Shown here piece after piece: positions 21,292 to 29,405 of a stretch of DNA of 64,000 nucleotides; position 1 is the stretch's first letter; each line of letters starts with the position of its first letter. The position numbers were made by a program, and so were the translations under genes. Source of the DNA: Chryseobacterium gwangjuense (GTDB lineage Bacteria; Bacteroidota; Bacteroidia; Flavobacteriales; Weeksellaceae); contig NZ_JAJTNP010000006.1 in the NCBI RefSeq assembly GCF_021311115.1, positions 62,001-126,000 of the forward strand. Reading direction: 5' to 3'. The notes under the pieces are model-generated. The model was not told where the DNA came from. It made no database searches and saw nothing but the letters and a program-made list of their open reading frames with translations.

Positions 21292-23673
21292 TTAGTTTTT
21301 CTTTCCAGCCGCTTGCATTGGATTTACTCTTCCGTTGGAGCCTCCTCTTACATTTCCACCTTCTTTTTGTTTGAATAACTGGAATTTAGAAACTTCAGCA
21401 GTTCCATTATCATTGCTCCAGAAATTGTTAGACGTGTCAATATCTGCAGTTTCTCTCATCGGATCTAACTGAATTGACTTTAATTTTTTGTCAAAATAAT
21501 ACGTTTTAGAAACTTTTTGCTCGTTTTGTCTCCAAATCTGTGCAGAAGACTTATCCGTAAGTTTTGTTCCGTCTTCAAAAGTAAACTCAAGAATGATTGG
21601 CATTACCAAACCTCCTTTGTTGACAAAATCGATCTGATAAGCAGTAAGATCTTTAAACTGAGTTTTTTCTTTTTGCGTTAAAGGTTCGGTTCCGTCAGTT
21701 TTTGTTGAGTATTCTTTATTGGTATCAACCTTTTCCTGACCTCTGTCGTATCTGTAATAGAAATCCTGAGCTTCTTTATCCTTATCTACATAGAATGTAA
21801 TATTCTTATCTTCTTTATTTCTGATTTTAGAAATATCTTCAAACTCATTTTGTAAAGGTTTGTCAACTTTGTACTTATTTTCTGAAGCTTGTCTTGGAGC
21901 AGTTTCCAGGTCAGGAGTAGCAATGGTTACTTTATCGATCGCGATATCCACCGGATCTGTTCCGTAGAACCAGCCTCTCCAGAACCAATCTAAGTCTTCG
22001 CCACTTGCATCTTCCATGGTACGGAAGAAATCAGCAGGTTCAGGATGTTTGAACGCCCATCTTTTTGCATAAGTTTTAAAAGCTTTATCAAAAAGTTCTC
22101 TTCCCATAATGGTTTCACGAAGAATATTCAATCCTGTTGCCGGTTTTGAATACGCATTAGGACCAAACTGAATAATGTTTTCAGAATTACTCATGATAGG
22201 TTCTAATTGATCTTTCGGAAGTTTCATATAATCAACAATCGTCCATGCCGGTCCTCTTTTAGAAGGGAATTTGTTGTCCCATTTTTCTTCAGTAAGATAT
22301 TCTGTGAAGGTATTCAGACCTTCATCCATCCAGCTCCATTGTCTTTCGTCTGAATTGATGATCATTGGGAAGAAGTTGTGTCCAACTTCATGAATAATTA
22401 CTCCCAACATTCCGTTTTTGATTCCTTCAGAATAGGTTCCGTCTTTTTCCGTTCTTCCGTAATTGAAACAGATCATAGGATATTCCATACCGTTGGATGC
22501 TTCAACAGATTGTGCAACCGGATACGGATATGGAACGGTAAATTCAGAATAGGTTTTAATGGTATGAGCAACAGCTTTTGTGGAGAATTTTCTATATAAT
22601 CCATAAGCTTCTTTCGGATAGAAGCTCATCGCCATTACTTTATTGTTGTTTTCAGGAATCGTAACTCCCATTCCGTCCCAAACAAATTTTCTGGAAGAAG
22701 TCCATGCAAAATCTCTTACGTCATGCGCTTCAAAATTCCATGTTTTTCTTTGTTTTGAATGATTTTTTTCAGCCTTTTTAGCCTCATCTAATGTTACAAT
22801 TTCTACAGGTTCGGATGAAGTTTTAGATTTATTATATCTTGCCAATTGATCTGATGTTAACACCTGATCGTAGTTTTTACATTCTCCTGTTCCTCCGATA
22901 ACGTGATCTGCAGGAACATTCATAGAAACTTTAAAGTTTCCGAAAACCAATGCAAATTCTCCTCTTCCTGTAAACTGGTGATTCTGCCATCCGTGGAAGT
23001 CGCTGTAAACGCACATTCTCGGATACCATTGTGTCATGGTGTACAAATCATTCCCATCTTCTGCGAAATTTTCATAACCGCCACGACCGCCCATTTTCAT
23101 GCGGTTCGGAATATTATAATTCCAATCGATTTTGAAGACCAGTTTTTCTCCTTTTTTCAGAACCTTTGGTAAATCAATACGCATCATGGTTTTGTTTACC
23201 GTATACTTCAAAGGATTTCCTGATGCATCGGTTACTTTTTCAAGATTGACACCATAGCCGTTATCTTTTACAGGCAATTCAGAAGCTTTAAGCTGCTGAT
23301 CGTTGGCTGCTTTCGGAAGGGTAGAAGAGAAAGGGAAATCTGCTTTCTTTACAGTCGATTGCTGGTTCTCGTCCAATTGAAGCCAGATATAATCAAGATC
23401 ATCCGGAGAATTATTGTAATAGGTAATGGTTTCAGAACCTTTCAGATTTCTTTTGTCTTCATCAAGAAAAGCCGTGATGTCATAATCTGCTTTATTTTGC
23501 CAATAAGCATGACCCGGAGCTCCGGAAGCTGTTCTGTACACATTGGGAGTGGGTAAAATGGTTCCCAGTTGTTCGAATCTGTTCCCATGATTACTTCCCG
23601 GATTATTTTGAATGTTTTGAGCAAAAGCACCCATGTAAAAAAGAACTGAAAGTGCTGAAACTTTAAATTTCAT
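21292..23673 (-). CDS. Exported M1-family zinc metallopeptidase
   Basis: 793 residues with a signal peptide ending near FAQ. The N-terminal half has the beta-saddle typical of M1 enzymes. The exopeptidase-like motif appears as SNGMEYPM in place of GAMEN. The zinc site is HEVGH, followed 18 residues later by the Glu of MDEGLNTFTEY, giving HExxH-x18-E. A Tyr in NAYSKPATGLN may stabilise the transition state. It probably acts as a periplasmic or outer-membrane-associated aminopeptidase. The C-terminal 150 residues are polar and lack a T9SS domain. A promoter box TATATTTG lies 25 bp before the start on the minus strand (23698-23705). Confidence 0.92.
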   Translation of the reverse strand: MKFKVSALSVLFYMGAFAQNIQNNPGSNHGNRFEQLGTILPTPNVYRTASGAPGHAYWQNKADYDITAFLDEDKRNLKGSETITYYNNSPDDLDYIWLQLDENQQSTVKKADFPFSSTLPKAANDQQLKASELPVKDNGYGVNLEKVTDASGNPLKYTVNKTMMRIDLPKVLKKGEKLVFKIDWNYNIPNRMKMGGRGGYENFAEDGNDLYTMTQWYPRMCVYSDFHGWQNHQFTGRGEFALVFGNFKVSMNVPADHVIGGTGECKNYDQVLTSDQLARYNKSKTSSEPVEIVTLDEAKKAEKNHSKQRKTWNFEAHDVRDFAWTSSRKFVWDGMGVTIPENNNKVMAMSFYPKEAYGLYRKFSTKAVAHTIKTYSEFTVPYPYPVAQSVEASNGMEYPMICFNYGRTEKDGTYSEGIKNGMLGVIIHEVGHNFFPMIINSDERQWSWMDEGLNTFTEYLTEEKWDNKFPSKRGPAWTIVDYMKLPKDQLEPIMSNSENIIQFGPNAYSKPATGLNILRETIMGRELFDKAFKTYAKRWAFKHPEPADFFRTMEDASGEDLDWFWRGWFYGTDPVDIAIDKVTIATPDLETAPRQASENKYKVDKPLQNEFEDISKIRNKEDKNITFYVDKDKEAQDFYYRYDRGQEKVDTNKEYSTKTDGTEPLTQKEKTQFKDLTAYQIDFVNKGGLVMPIILEFTFEDGTKLTDKSSAQIWRQNEQKVSKTYYFDKKLKSIQLDPMRETADIDTSNNFWSNDNGTAEVSKFQLFKQKEGGNVRGGSNGRVNPMQAAGKKN

Positions 23674-23697
23674 AACCGAAATGATTTAATTAATTTT

Positions 23698-23705
23698 CAA
23701 ATATA
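23698..23705 (-). promoter_or_regulatory. -7 promoter element of the M1 peptidase gene
   Basis: TATATTTG on the minus strand, an exact match to TAnnTTTG, 25 bp before the ATG. No clear TTG stands 20 nt upstream. Confidence 0.5.
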
Positions 23706-23741
23706 ATGATAAGTAGCTGAAAACTTGAAAATGTTTCAACG

Positions 23742-24323
23742 TTAAAAAGGAATTCTTTCCAAAGTCATTTTTAGTGATAATGCAAAAACGCCTGAAGAAA
23801 CAAACAAAATCCAGTCTTTTTTATTGATTTTAAATAGATTCAAAAGAATGAAAAGCAGCACAAGAATCCCTAAAACAATAGCGATCTGACCTATTTCCAA
23901 TCCTACATTAAAACCTAAAAGCGGTAATGCGATGCTTTGACTTTTAGCAATCATTACTCTCGCCGTATTGGCAAATCCCATTCCGTGAATAAGTCCGAAA
24001 AATAAGGCTAAATAGTAGTTAAGCTTACTTTGAGACTGTTTTTTATTTTTCATGATGATATTTCCCAAAGCGGTCAAGACGATCGTTAACGGGATCAAAA
24101 ACTCAACCCAATCGGAAGGAACTCTTACAATATCTAAAATACTTAAAGCTAAAGTAACGGAATGGCCAATCGTAAAGGCAGTCACCAAAACCAGAATTTT
24201 TTTCCAGTCACTGTATGAGTAAACGGCAATAAGTGCCAACACAAAAAGCTGATGATCTAATGCATCTAATGAAATAATGTGCTCCCAACCGAGGTTTAAA
24301 TAAAATAGAAAATCCTGCATCAT
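23742..24323 (-). CDS. HupE/UreJ-type membrane protein
   Basis: 193 residues with six to seven membrane helices. The N-terminal GWEHIISLDALDHQLFVLALI and the FTIGHSVTL motif with conserved His and Asp, plus FFGLIHGMGFANT, are the signatures of the HupE/UreJ family, members of which transport nickel or cobalt for hydrogenase or urease. No such enzyme is encoded here, so the cargo is open. Together with the adjacent M1 peptidase and the divergent DUF6702 gene it forms a neighbourhood that I recall as recurrent in Bacteroidota. The start may be the first or second Met. Confidence 0.88.
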   Translation of the reverse strand: MMQDFLFYLNLGWEHIISLDALDHQLFVLALIAVYSYSDWKKILVLVTAFTIGHSVTLALSILDIVRVPSDWVEFLIPLTIVLTALGNIIMKNKKQSQSKLNYYLALFFGLIHGMGFANTARVMIAKSQSIALPLLGFNVGLEIGQIAIVLGILVLLFILLNLFKINKKDWILFVSSGVFALSLKMTLERIPF

Positions 24324-24393
24324 AATTTAAAATAATAAAGGTTACGAAAATAATGATTAATTTCGGAACCTATTTTAGCAATGGGTTGAGAAT

Positions 24394-24894
24394 ATGAGAA
24401 AGCTTTTGTTGTTTTTGTGCTGTATTTTTTTTCTTTTTTCATTTAAAGAAGAAAAGCATCCTTATCACGTAGGTTCGGTCGAAATTAATTACAATTCCAA
24501 ATCAAAAACTTTTGAAGTTACAGGAAGGTTTTTCCTGGATGACCTTGAAAACGGATTGAATAATAAATATGGTAAATCACTGCATTTTAATGATCTGAAA
24601 TTTAAAACCCAGCTCAACGAAGCTTTAAAGAATTACAGCGCCGAATATTTTAAGCTGAAAACCGACAATAAGTTTTTAAAAATAAACTATGTAGGTTACG
24701 AAGAGGATAATGAATCAGTCAATCTTTACCTGGAATCTGAGGCTGTTGCTCCTCCGAAAAAGGTGGAAGCGGCAGTAAGTTTCTTGTATAATTTATTTGA
24801 TGATCAGATCAATATCGTTCATATTATCGTTAACGGAAACAGAAAAAGTGAGAAGCTGACCTTCCCAAACCGATATCTGTATCAGCAATTTTAA
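24394..24894 (+). CDS. DUF6702 family exported protein
   Basis: 166 residues beginning with a hydrophobic leader (MRKLLLFLCCIFFLFSF). The mature part starts HPYHVGSVEINYNSKSKTFEV, matching the HP(Y/F)H-V-S-x-x-E-I-x-Y opening of DUF6702, and ends with a VSFLYNLFDDQINIVHI block. The conserved His pair suggests metal binding but the role is unknown. It diverges from the HupE/UreJ-like gene across about 70 bp, which supports a functional link between the two. Its stop is only 6 bp from the end of the converging acpH gene. Confidence 0.8.
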   Translation: MRKLLLFLCCIFFLFSFKEEKHPYHVGSVEINYNSKSKTFEVTGRFFLDDLENGLNNKYGKSLHFNDLKFKTQLNEALKNYSAEYFKLKTDNKFLKINYVGYEEDNESVNLYLESEAVAPPKKVEAAVSFLYNLFDDQINIVHIIVNGNRKSEKLTFPNRYLYQQF

Positions 24895-24900
24895 AATCCG

Positions 24901-25494
24901 TTACTTTTCCATTTGCAGCAGTGCATTTTCTGCTTTTGCATGAGCCAGAAGATCGGGAAAAAAATCATCATAGCATTTTTGGAGTTTGTCTTTATTATCA
25001 AGAAACGCCTGAAAAACAGGGATGTCTTTTTCCAAGTATTTTGCTTTATTCAATACATTTTGGATACTGAATTTGATGCCCCAGTCTTCCCGATAATTGT
25101 ACAGCCAATCGTCATGCTCCATTTTTACAAGCATTCTTTTAAAATCTTCGGATAAAAATTCACTGTTTTCATTCAGAACTTTGTAGACTTTCAGAGAATG
25201 ATTTTTCCAGCCTTTTTCTGAAAGCAAACTCAAATCGTTGGCTAAAAAATAATCCATAGAAACATCTACAAAAGCACCTGCATATAATCTTACTAATGGG
25301 CTGAATACTTTCTTTGCCTCATGAATGGCAGGATGTGAATCGGTAAAGGTATCAATAGCTCTGTGCATGGTAATCCCATCCTGAATTTCTTTGGGAAAAG
25401 AAAAACGCTCTTTGTTTCTGATAAAATCTTCCAGAAACTGACCGACGATCTGTCCGTCTGAAAAAGAGAGAAAAGAGTGGGCGAGATAGTTCAT
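24901..25494 (-). CDS. acpH: Acyl-carrier-protein phosphodiesterase
   Basis: 197 residues. Hydrolyses the 4'-phosphopantetheine arm from holo-ACP. Motifs along the whole chain match E. coli AcpH: MNYLAHSFLSF, IVGQFLEDFIR, GITMHRAIDTFTDSHP, FVDVSMDYFLA and NYREDWGIKF. The Asp/His set (H6, D23, H44, D48, D52) fits the HD-like metal site. It stands alone: the next minus-strand gene has its own terminator. Confidence 0.9.
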   Translation of the reverse strand: MNYLAHSFLSFSDGQIVGQFLEDFIRNKERFSFPKEIQDGITMHRAIDTFTDSHPAIHEAKKVFSPLVRLYAGAFVDVSMDYFLANDLSLLSEKGWKNHSLKVYKVLNENSEFLSEDFKRMLVKMEHDDWLYNYREDWGIKFSIQNVLNKAKYLEKDIPVFQAFLDNKDKLQKCYDDFFPDLLAHAKAENALLQMEK

Positions 25495-25521
25495 ACTGCA
25501 ATTTAATGCTATAAAATGAAA

Positions 25522-25556
25522 AATCCTCTACATATTTAAAAAATAAGAAGAGGATT
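25522..25556 (-). terminator. Terminator of the M12B-like protease gene
   Basis: 8-bp stem AATCCTCT/AGAGGATT around a 19-nt A/T loop; the minus-strand RNA then reads UUUUUC. Confidence 0.7.
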
Positions 25557-25576
25557 AAGCGGTATGAATTAATAAA

Positions 25577-27115
25577 TTATTTTTTGATAAATTTTTTGCT
25601 TCCGATCAAGGTGTTTTTTTCTGTATAGATACTTATAAAATATTCGCCGGGAGTTAGTTTTTTCAGATTAATAGTCTTTTTATCGGTTGTTAATACGACC
25701 TGACCTAAAACGTTGATCACTTTAAAGATGTATTTTTCATCATTCTTGATCCAGATATTCAGCTCATCATAAGCCGGATTTGGAAAAATTGTAAAATCTT
25801 TTACTTCAGAATTTTGCACTTCAAAAGTTCCCAGATTGGCGGTTGGCATAAACTGAGAAACAACACAGGCAAAACGCGAAAAACCATAAGCTTCATTGGA
25901 TGGAGAAGGATTTCCAATGGCAATTCCGGTAGGAGCAGAGTTGTAATTAACACTTGGATTTGCCCACCTGTTAACTCTTGTGCAGCTAATTCCTGCGTTG
26001 GTGCATTCATCATTATATGCCATGATCGTTCTCCATCGTTGGGAAGAAAGGCTTCCTGTTCCTAAGGTAACTGCAGCCTGATTGCTGTAACCATGATGGT
26101 GGTCGCAGGGAGTTGTGCTTTGTGAAACATACCAATCGTGATTAAGTCCCATATTATGTCCCATTTCATGAGACAACGTATAATTAGATACTACACAACT
26201 ATATATGGATACAGTAAATGCAGAGCTGGATGAATAGTTGGTAGGATTTGTATTAAGGTATCCTAATCCACAAGTGTTGTTGGGTGTTGAGGTAACCAGA
26301 CCGCAAAGATCGGCACCATATGTTGTTCTTAAGGTCTGAACGTCATCCAGAAAACCATCATTCGCTGTACGGAATCTTGATAAATCTGTGCTGATATTTC
26401 CGGATTCTATATAGCTGATTTCCCCAGTATATACCAAATTGATCATTGTATTAGTAACTCCTGAGTTTACCAAAGCTGTATTGAAATTAGTAATTGCCGT
26501 TGCAATAAATGAATTACTCTGTGCGCTTCCTCCCCAATTTGTTTTGGCATTAGAAGTATAGACCACAAGAACATCTATAGTTGTTGACGGACATACCGGA
26601 GTAGCATCTGTACATACATTATTATTGACTTTCAGCAAATTCGATGACGGATTGGAAATAAAATCATTTTTAGAATCCTGATTGATCATCCCGGATTCAT
26701 TCACTACAGAAACTGCAAAAATATTGGAGTCAGTCTGATGGAAAATAACTTTTTCTCCATTTCCTGAAACATACATTCCTGTTACAATATTGTCAAATGT
26801 AGAGAGAACAAATTCTGCATGAGGATCATTTTCAATCGTGTACACATAAGATTTACTTTTATTACTGTAATTAAATATTCGTGAAAATTTAGCTGTGATT
26901 TCCTTATGGGTAGGAAGAGCAATTTTAAAATCCGAATTTAAATCAAAAGGAGATTGATTAAAATATGAAGTTGAAGAATAGGTAGAAGCTAGTCCCTGGC
27001 TTATTTTCTGGTCAGTCGTAAGACTATTTTCATTAATAGAATTTTGAAAAATTTTATTCTGAGAAAATACTAAAGAATAGCAAAAAACTACCAATGCAGT
27101 CAATTTTGTTTTCAT
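25577..27115 (-). CDS. T9SS-secreted reprolysin-like (M12B) zinc metalloprotease
   Basis: 512 residues. Signal peptide (MKTKLTALVVFCYSLVFSQ), a propeptide-like region to about 165, then a metzincin domain. The zinc motif HEMGHNMGLNHD has the HExxHxxGxxHD form, and the Met-turn is RTIMAYNDEC. The domain starts with TIDVLVVYTSNAKTNWGG, as in reprolysins. Several Cys pairs suggest disulfides. The C terminus (FTIFPNPAYDELNIWI to KKFIKK) is a type A T9SS sorting domain, so the mature protease is exported to the surface or medium. A TATATTTG box at 27146-27153 on the minus strand is the probable promoter. Confidence 0.92.
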   Translation of the reverse strand: MKTKLTALVVFCYSLVFSQNKIFQNSINENSLTTDQKISQGLASTYSSTSYFNQSPFDLNSDFKIALPTHKEITAKFSRIFNYSNKSKSYVYTIENDPHAEFVLSTFDNIVTGMYVSGNGEKVIFHQTDSNIFAVSVVNESGMINQDSKNDFISNPSSNLLKVNNNVCTDATPVCPSTTIDVLVVYTSNAKTNWGGSAQSNSFIATAITNFNTALVNSGVTNTMINLVYTGEISYIESGNISTDLSRFRTANDGFLDDVQTLRTTYGADLCGLVTSTPNNTCGLGYLNTNPTNYSSSSAFTVSIYSCVVSNYTLSHEMGHNMGLNHDWYVSQSTTPCDHHHGYSNQAAVTLGTGSLSSQRWRTIMAYNDECTNAGISCTRVNRWANPSVNYNSAPTGIAIGNPSPSNEAYGFSRFACVVSQFMPTANLGTFEVQNSEVKDFTIFPNPAYDELNIWIKNDEKYIFKVINVLGQVVLTTDKKTINLKKLTPGEYFISIYTEKNTLIGSKKFIKK

Positions 27116-27145
27116 ATTTTACTTTGGTTTATAGGTTATTATTTA

Positions 27146-27153
27146 CAAATATA
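27146..27153 (-). promoter_or_regulatory. -7 promoter element of the M12B-like protease gene
   Basis: TATATTTG on the minus strand, 31 bp before the ATG, an exact TAnnTTTG match in an A/T-rich setting. Confidence 0.5.
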
Positions 27154-27179
27154 AAGATTAGATTTTTATTGAAAAATGA

Positions 27180-28532
27180 CTAAAATAATCTTTCATGAAA
27201 ATCCTCTATTTTACTCACTTCTTCGATCTTAATCCCAAATTTTTTCTTCGGAAGTTTATTGAGATTGGAAATAAAAATTTTCTCGTATCCTAATTTTTCT
27301 GCTTCTGTAATTCGTTGTTCTGCCTGTGCAATCGGACGAATTTCCCCACTTAATCCTATTTCTCCCGCAAAACAATAATGTTCAGAAATTGGAATATCTT
27401 CATTGGAAGAAAGAATAGAGGCTACTACAGCCAAATCTAATGCAGGATCATCTGTTTTTATACCTCCTGTAATATTCAGGAAAACATCTTTTGCCCCGAG
27501 TTGAAAACCTGCTCTTTTTTCCAGTACTGCCAAAAGCATATTTAACCTTTTAGAATCGAAACCGGTACAGCTTCTTTGCGGAGTTCCGTAGACTGCAGAG
27601 CTTACCAATGCCTGGATTTCCAATAACATGGGTCTGTTTCCTTCTAAAGTTACGGCAACAGAATTTCCGGAAAGTTCCTCAGATTTTTTTGTGATTAATA
27701 TTTCAGAAGGGTTTTTGATTTCTTTCAGCCCCTGAGAAATCATTTCATAAATTCCTATTTCGGCAGTCGATCCGAAACGGTTTTTATTGGCTCTCAACAA
27801 TCTGAAAAGGTGATTTCTGTCTCCGTCAAAATTTAAAACAACATCTACCATATGTTCCAAAACCTTTGGTCCGGCAATCTGTCCGTCTTTTGTGATATGT
27901 CCGACTAAAAATACCGGAACATTATTTTCTTTTGCATATTTAATAATTTCATTAGAGCATTCTCTGATCTGAGAAACGGTTCCCTGTGAACTTTCGATCA
28001 ATTGAGACTGTAAGGTCTGGATAGAATCGATAATGACAAAATCAGGCTCTAATTTTTTGGCTTCGTGAAGTATTTTTTCCAGAGAAGTTTCGGTGTATAG
28101 AAAACAGTTCGGATTTTTTACGTCTGCTAAACGGTCGGCTCTCATTTTGATCTGAGAAGCACTCTCTTCACCAGAAACATAGAAGATTTTTTTCTTCATT
28201 TTCAAGGCAAGCTGCAGAAGAAGAGTAGATTTCCCGATTCCCGGTTCTCCGCCGATTAACGTAACGGATCCTAAAACAATTCCGCCTCCCAATACTCTGT
28301 TGAGTTCATCGGATGGCGTTTTTATTCTGGGTTCTTCAATGGCTTCAACTTCAATAATGTTGATGACATGTTGTTTGGTTTTTGAAAAAGGAGGATTTTT
28401 GTGGGAAGTCGTTTTTTCCACAACTTCTTCCACTAAAGTATTCCATTCACCACAGTTTTTACACTGACCTGCCCATTGAGGGTATTGAGAACCGCAGTTT
28501 TGACAGAAATATGCTGTTTTGAGTTTTGCCAT
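27180..28532 (-). CDS. radA: DNA repair protein RadA
   Basis: 450 residues, full length. The N-terminal zinc finger is CQNC (10-13) with CKNC (24-27). The Walker A GEPGIGKST is at 95-103, and Walker B lies in EPDFVIIDSIQTL. The RadA-specific KNRFGS motif appears as RANKNRFGSTAEIG. The C-terminal third is the Lon-like domain (DVFLNITGGIKTDDPALDLAV) without protease activity. RadA is a branch-migration ATPase working with RecA in recombination and repair. It is monocistronic. Confidence 0.97.
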   Translation of the reverse strand: MAKLKTAYFCQNCGSQYPQWAGQCKNCGEWNTLVEEVVEKTTSHKNPPFSKTKQHVINIIEVEAIEEPRIKTPSDELNRVLGGGIVLGSVTLIGGEPGIGKSTLLLQLALKMKKKIFYVSGEESASQIKMRADRLADVKNPNCFLYTETSLEKILHEAKKLEPDFVIIDSIQTLQSQLIESSQGTVSQIRECSNEIIKYAKENNVPVFLVGHITKDGQIAGPKVLEHMVDVVLNFDGDRNHLFRLLRANKNRFGSTAEIGIYEMISQGLKEIKNPSEILITKKSEELSGNSVAVTLEGNRPMLLEIQALVSSAVYGTPQRSCTGFDSKRLNMLLAVLEKRAGFQLGAKDVFLNITGGIKTDDPALDLAVVASILSSNEDIPISEHYCFAGEIGLSGEIRPIAQAEQRITEAEKLGYEKIFISNLNKLPKKKFGIKIEEVSKIEDFHERLF

Positions 28533-28663
28533 ACTGCGAATTTCAATTTTTTTTTTGAATTTTTATAATCCGGGAGGAATAAAATTTTTATTTAGATTGA
28601 CTTTTAAATTATTAATTTGTAAAAAATTATCATAGGTCAATATCTAAATTCATAATTAAAGAA

Positions 28664-28671
28664 TAACTTTG
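28664..28671 (+). promoter_or_regulatory. -7 promoter element of the YceI-family gene
   Basis: TAACTTTG matches TAnnTTTG, 20 bp before the ATG; the -33 region is A/T-rich without a clear TTG. Confidence 0.5.
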
Positions 28672-28691
28672 TTAGTATAATAAATAAAGAA

Positions 28692-29261
28692 ATGAGAAAA
28701 CTATTTTTAACTTTTGTATTTGCTTTAATAAGTGTTGTAGGTTTTGCACAATCTGCTTGGACGGTAGATCAGGCGCATTCTTCCGTTAATTTCAATATTA
28801 AACATATGGGAATTAGCTTTGTGCAAGGGAAATTTGATAAATTCGACGGAAAAGTTGCCACAGCCGGGAATAATTTGGATAAAGGGGAATTCAGTTTTAT
28901 TGTATATCCTATATCTATAAATACGGGTGTAGAAAAAAGAGATAAACATCTTACGAGTGGAGACTTTTTTGATGTTGACAGATTTCCGGAAATGAAATTC
29001 GAAGGATTTACAACAACAAAAGAGAAAGATAATACCTATACTTTGAAAGGGAAACTTACCATTAAAGATGTTACAAAGGAAATCAAAATACCGGTTACTT
29101 TTGGAGGTGTGGCAAAAAATCAGCAAGGGAAAGAAGTGTTGGGACTTCAGGCAAAGTTTACGATCAACCGTTTAGATTATAATATCAAATATGATCCTAC
29201 AGGAGCTGGAGTTGCTAAAGATGTTGATGTGGCTTTATATTTTGAATTGATAAAACAATAA
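28692..29261 (+). CDS. YceI-family periplasmic lipid-binding protein
   Basis: 189 residues with signal peptide MRKLFLTFVFALISVVGFAQ. The mature chain is the YceI lipocalin-like barrel: WTVDQAHSSVNFNIKHMGIS, a GKFDKFDGKV strand, DKHLTSGDFFDVDRFPEMKFEG, KGKLTIKDVTKEIKIPV and a LNI-like RLDYNIKYDPTGAG. The family binds long isoprenoid chains such as quinone precursors in the periplasm. It is a single gene, with a promoter box and an intrinsic terminator flanking it. Confidence 0.93.
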   Translation: MRKLFLTFVFALISVVGFAQSAWTVDQAHSSVNFNIKHMGISFVQGKFDKFDGKVATAGNNLDKGEFSFIVYPISINTGVEKRDKHLTSGDFFDVDRFPEMKFEGFTTTKEKDNTYTLKGKLTIKDVTKEIKIPVTFGGVAKNQQGKEVLGLQAKFTINRLDYNIKYDPTGAGVAKDVDVALYFELIKQ

Positions 29262-29283
29262 TGACTAATAATTTGGTTTGGGT

Positions 29284-29313
29284 AAAGGCTTTCAATACAT
29301 GTTGAAAGCCTTT
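29284..29313 (+). terminator. Terminator of the YceI-family gene
   Basis: 12-bp stem AAAGGCTTTCAA/TTGAAAGCCTTT with a 6-nt loop and a following T-run. Confidence 0.9.
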
Positions 29314-29359
29314 TTCTGTGCTTCTTTTGATGAATCTGAAATTTAAAATTGCAACAAAA

Positions 29360-29390
29360 TTGCTTTGTATTTCTTTTTCCCCTAACTTTG
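29360..29390 (+). promoter_or_regulatory. Promoter of pyrG
   Basis: TTG, 20 nt, TAACTTTG: a full match to the flavobacterial sigma-A consensus. The start codon lies 16 nt after the -7 box, so the leader is very short. Confidence 0.75.
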
Positions 29391-29405
29391 CACAAACCTA
29401 ATCTA

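Noticed and set aside
29349..29405. Upstream start for pyrG
   Set aside because: The extra codons contain the -33 and -7 promoter elements and do not belong to CTP synthase.
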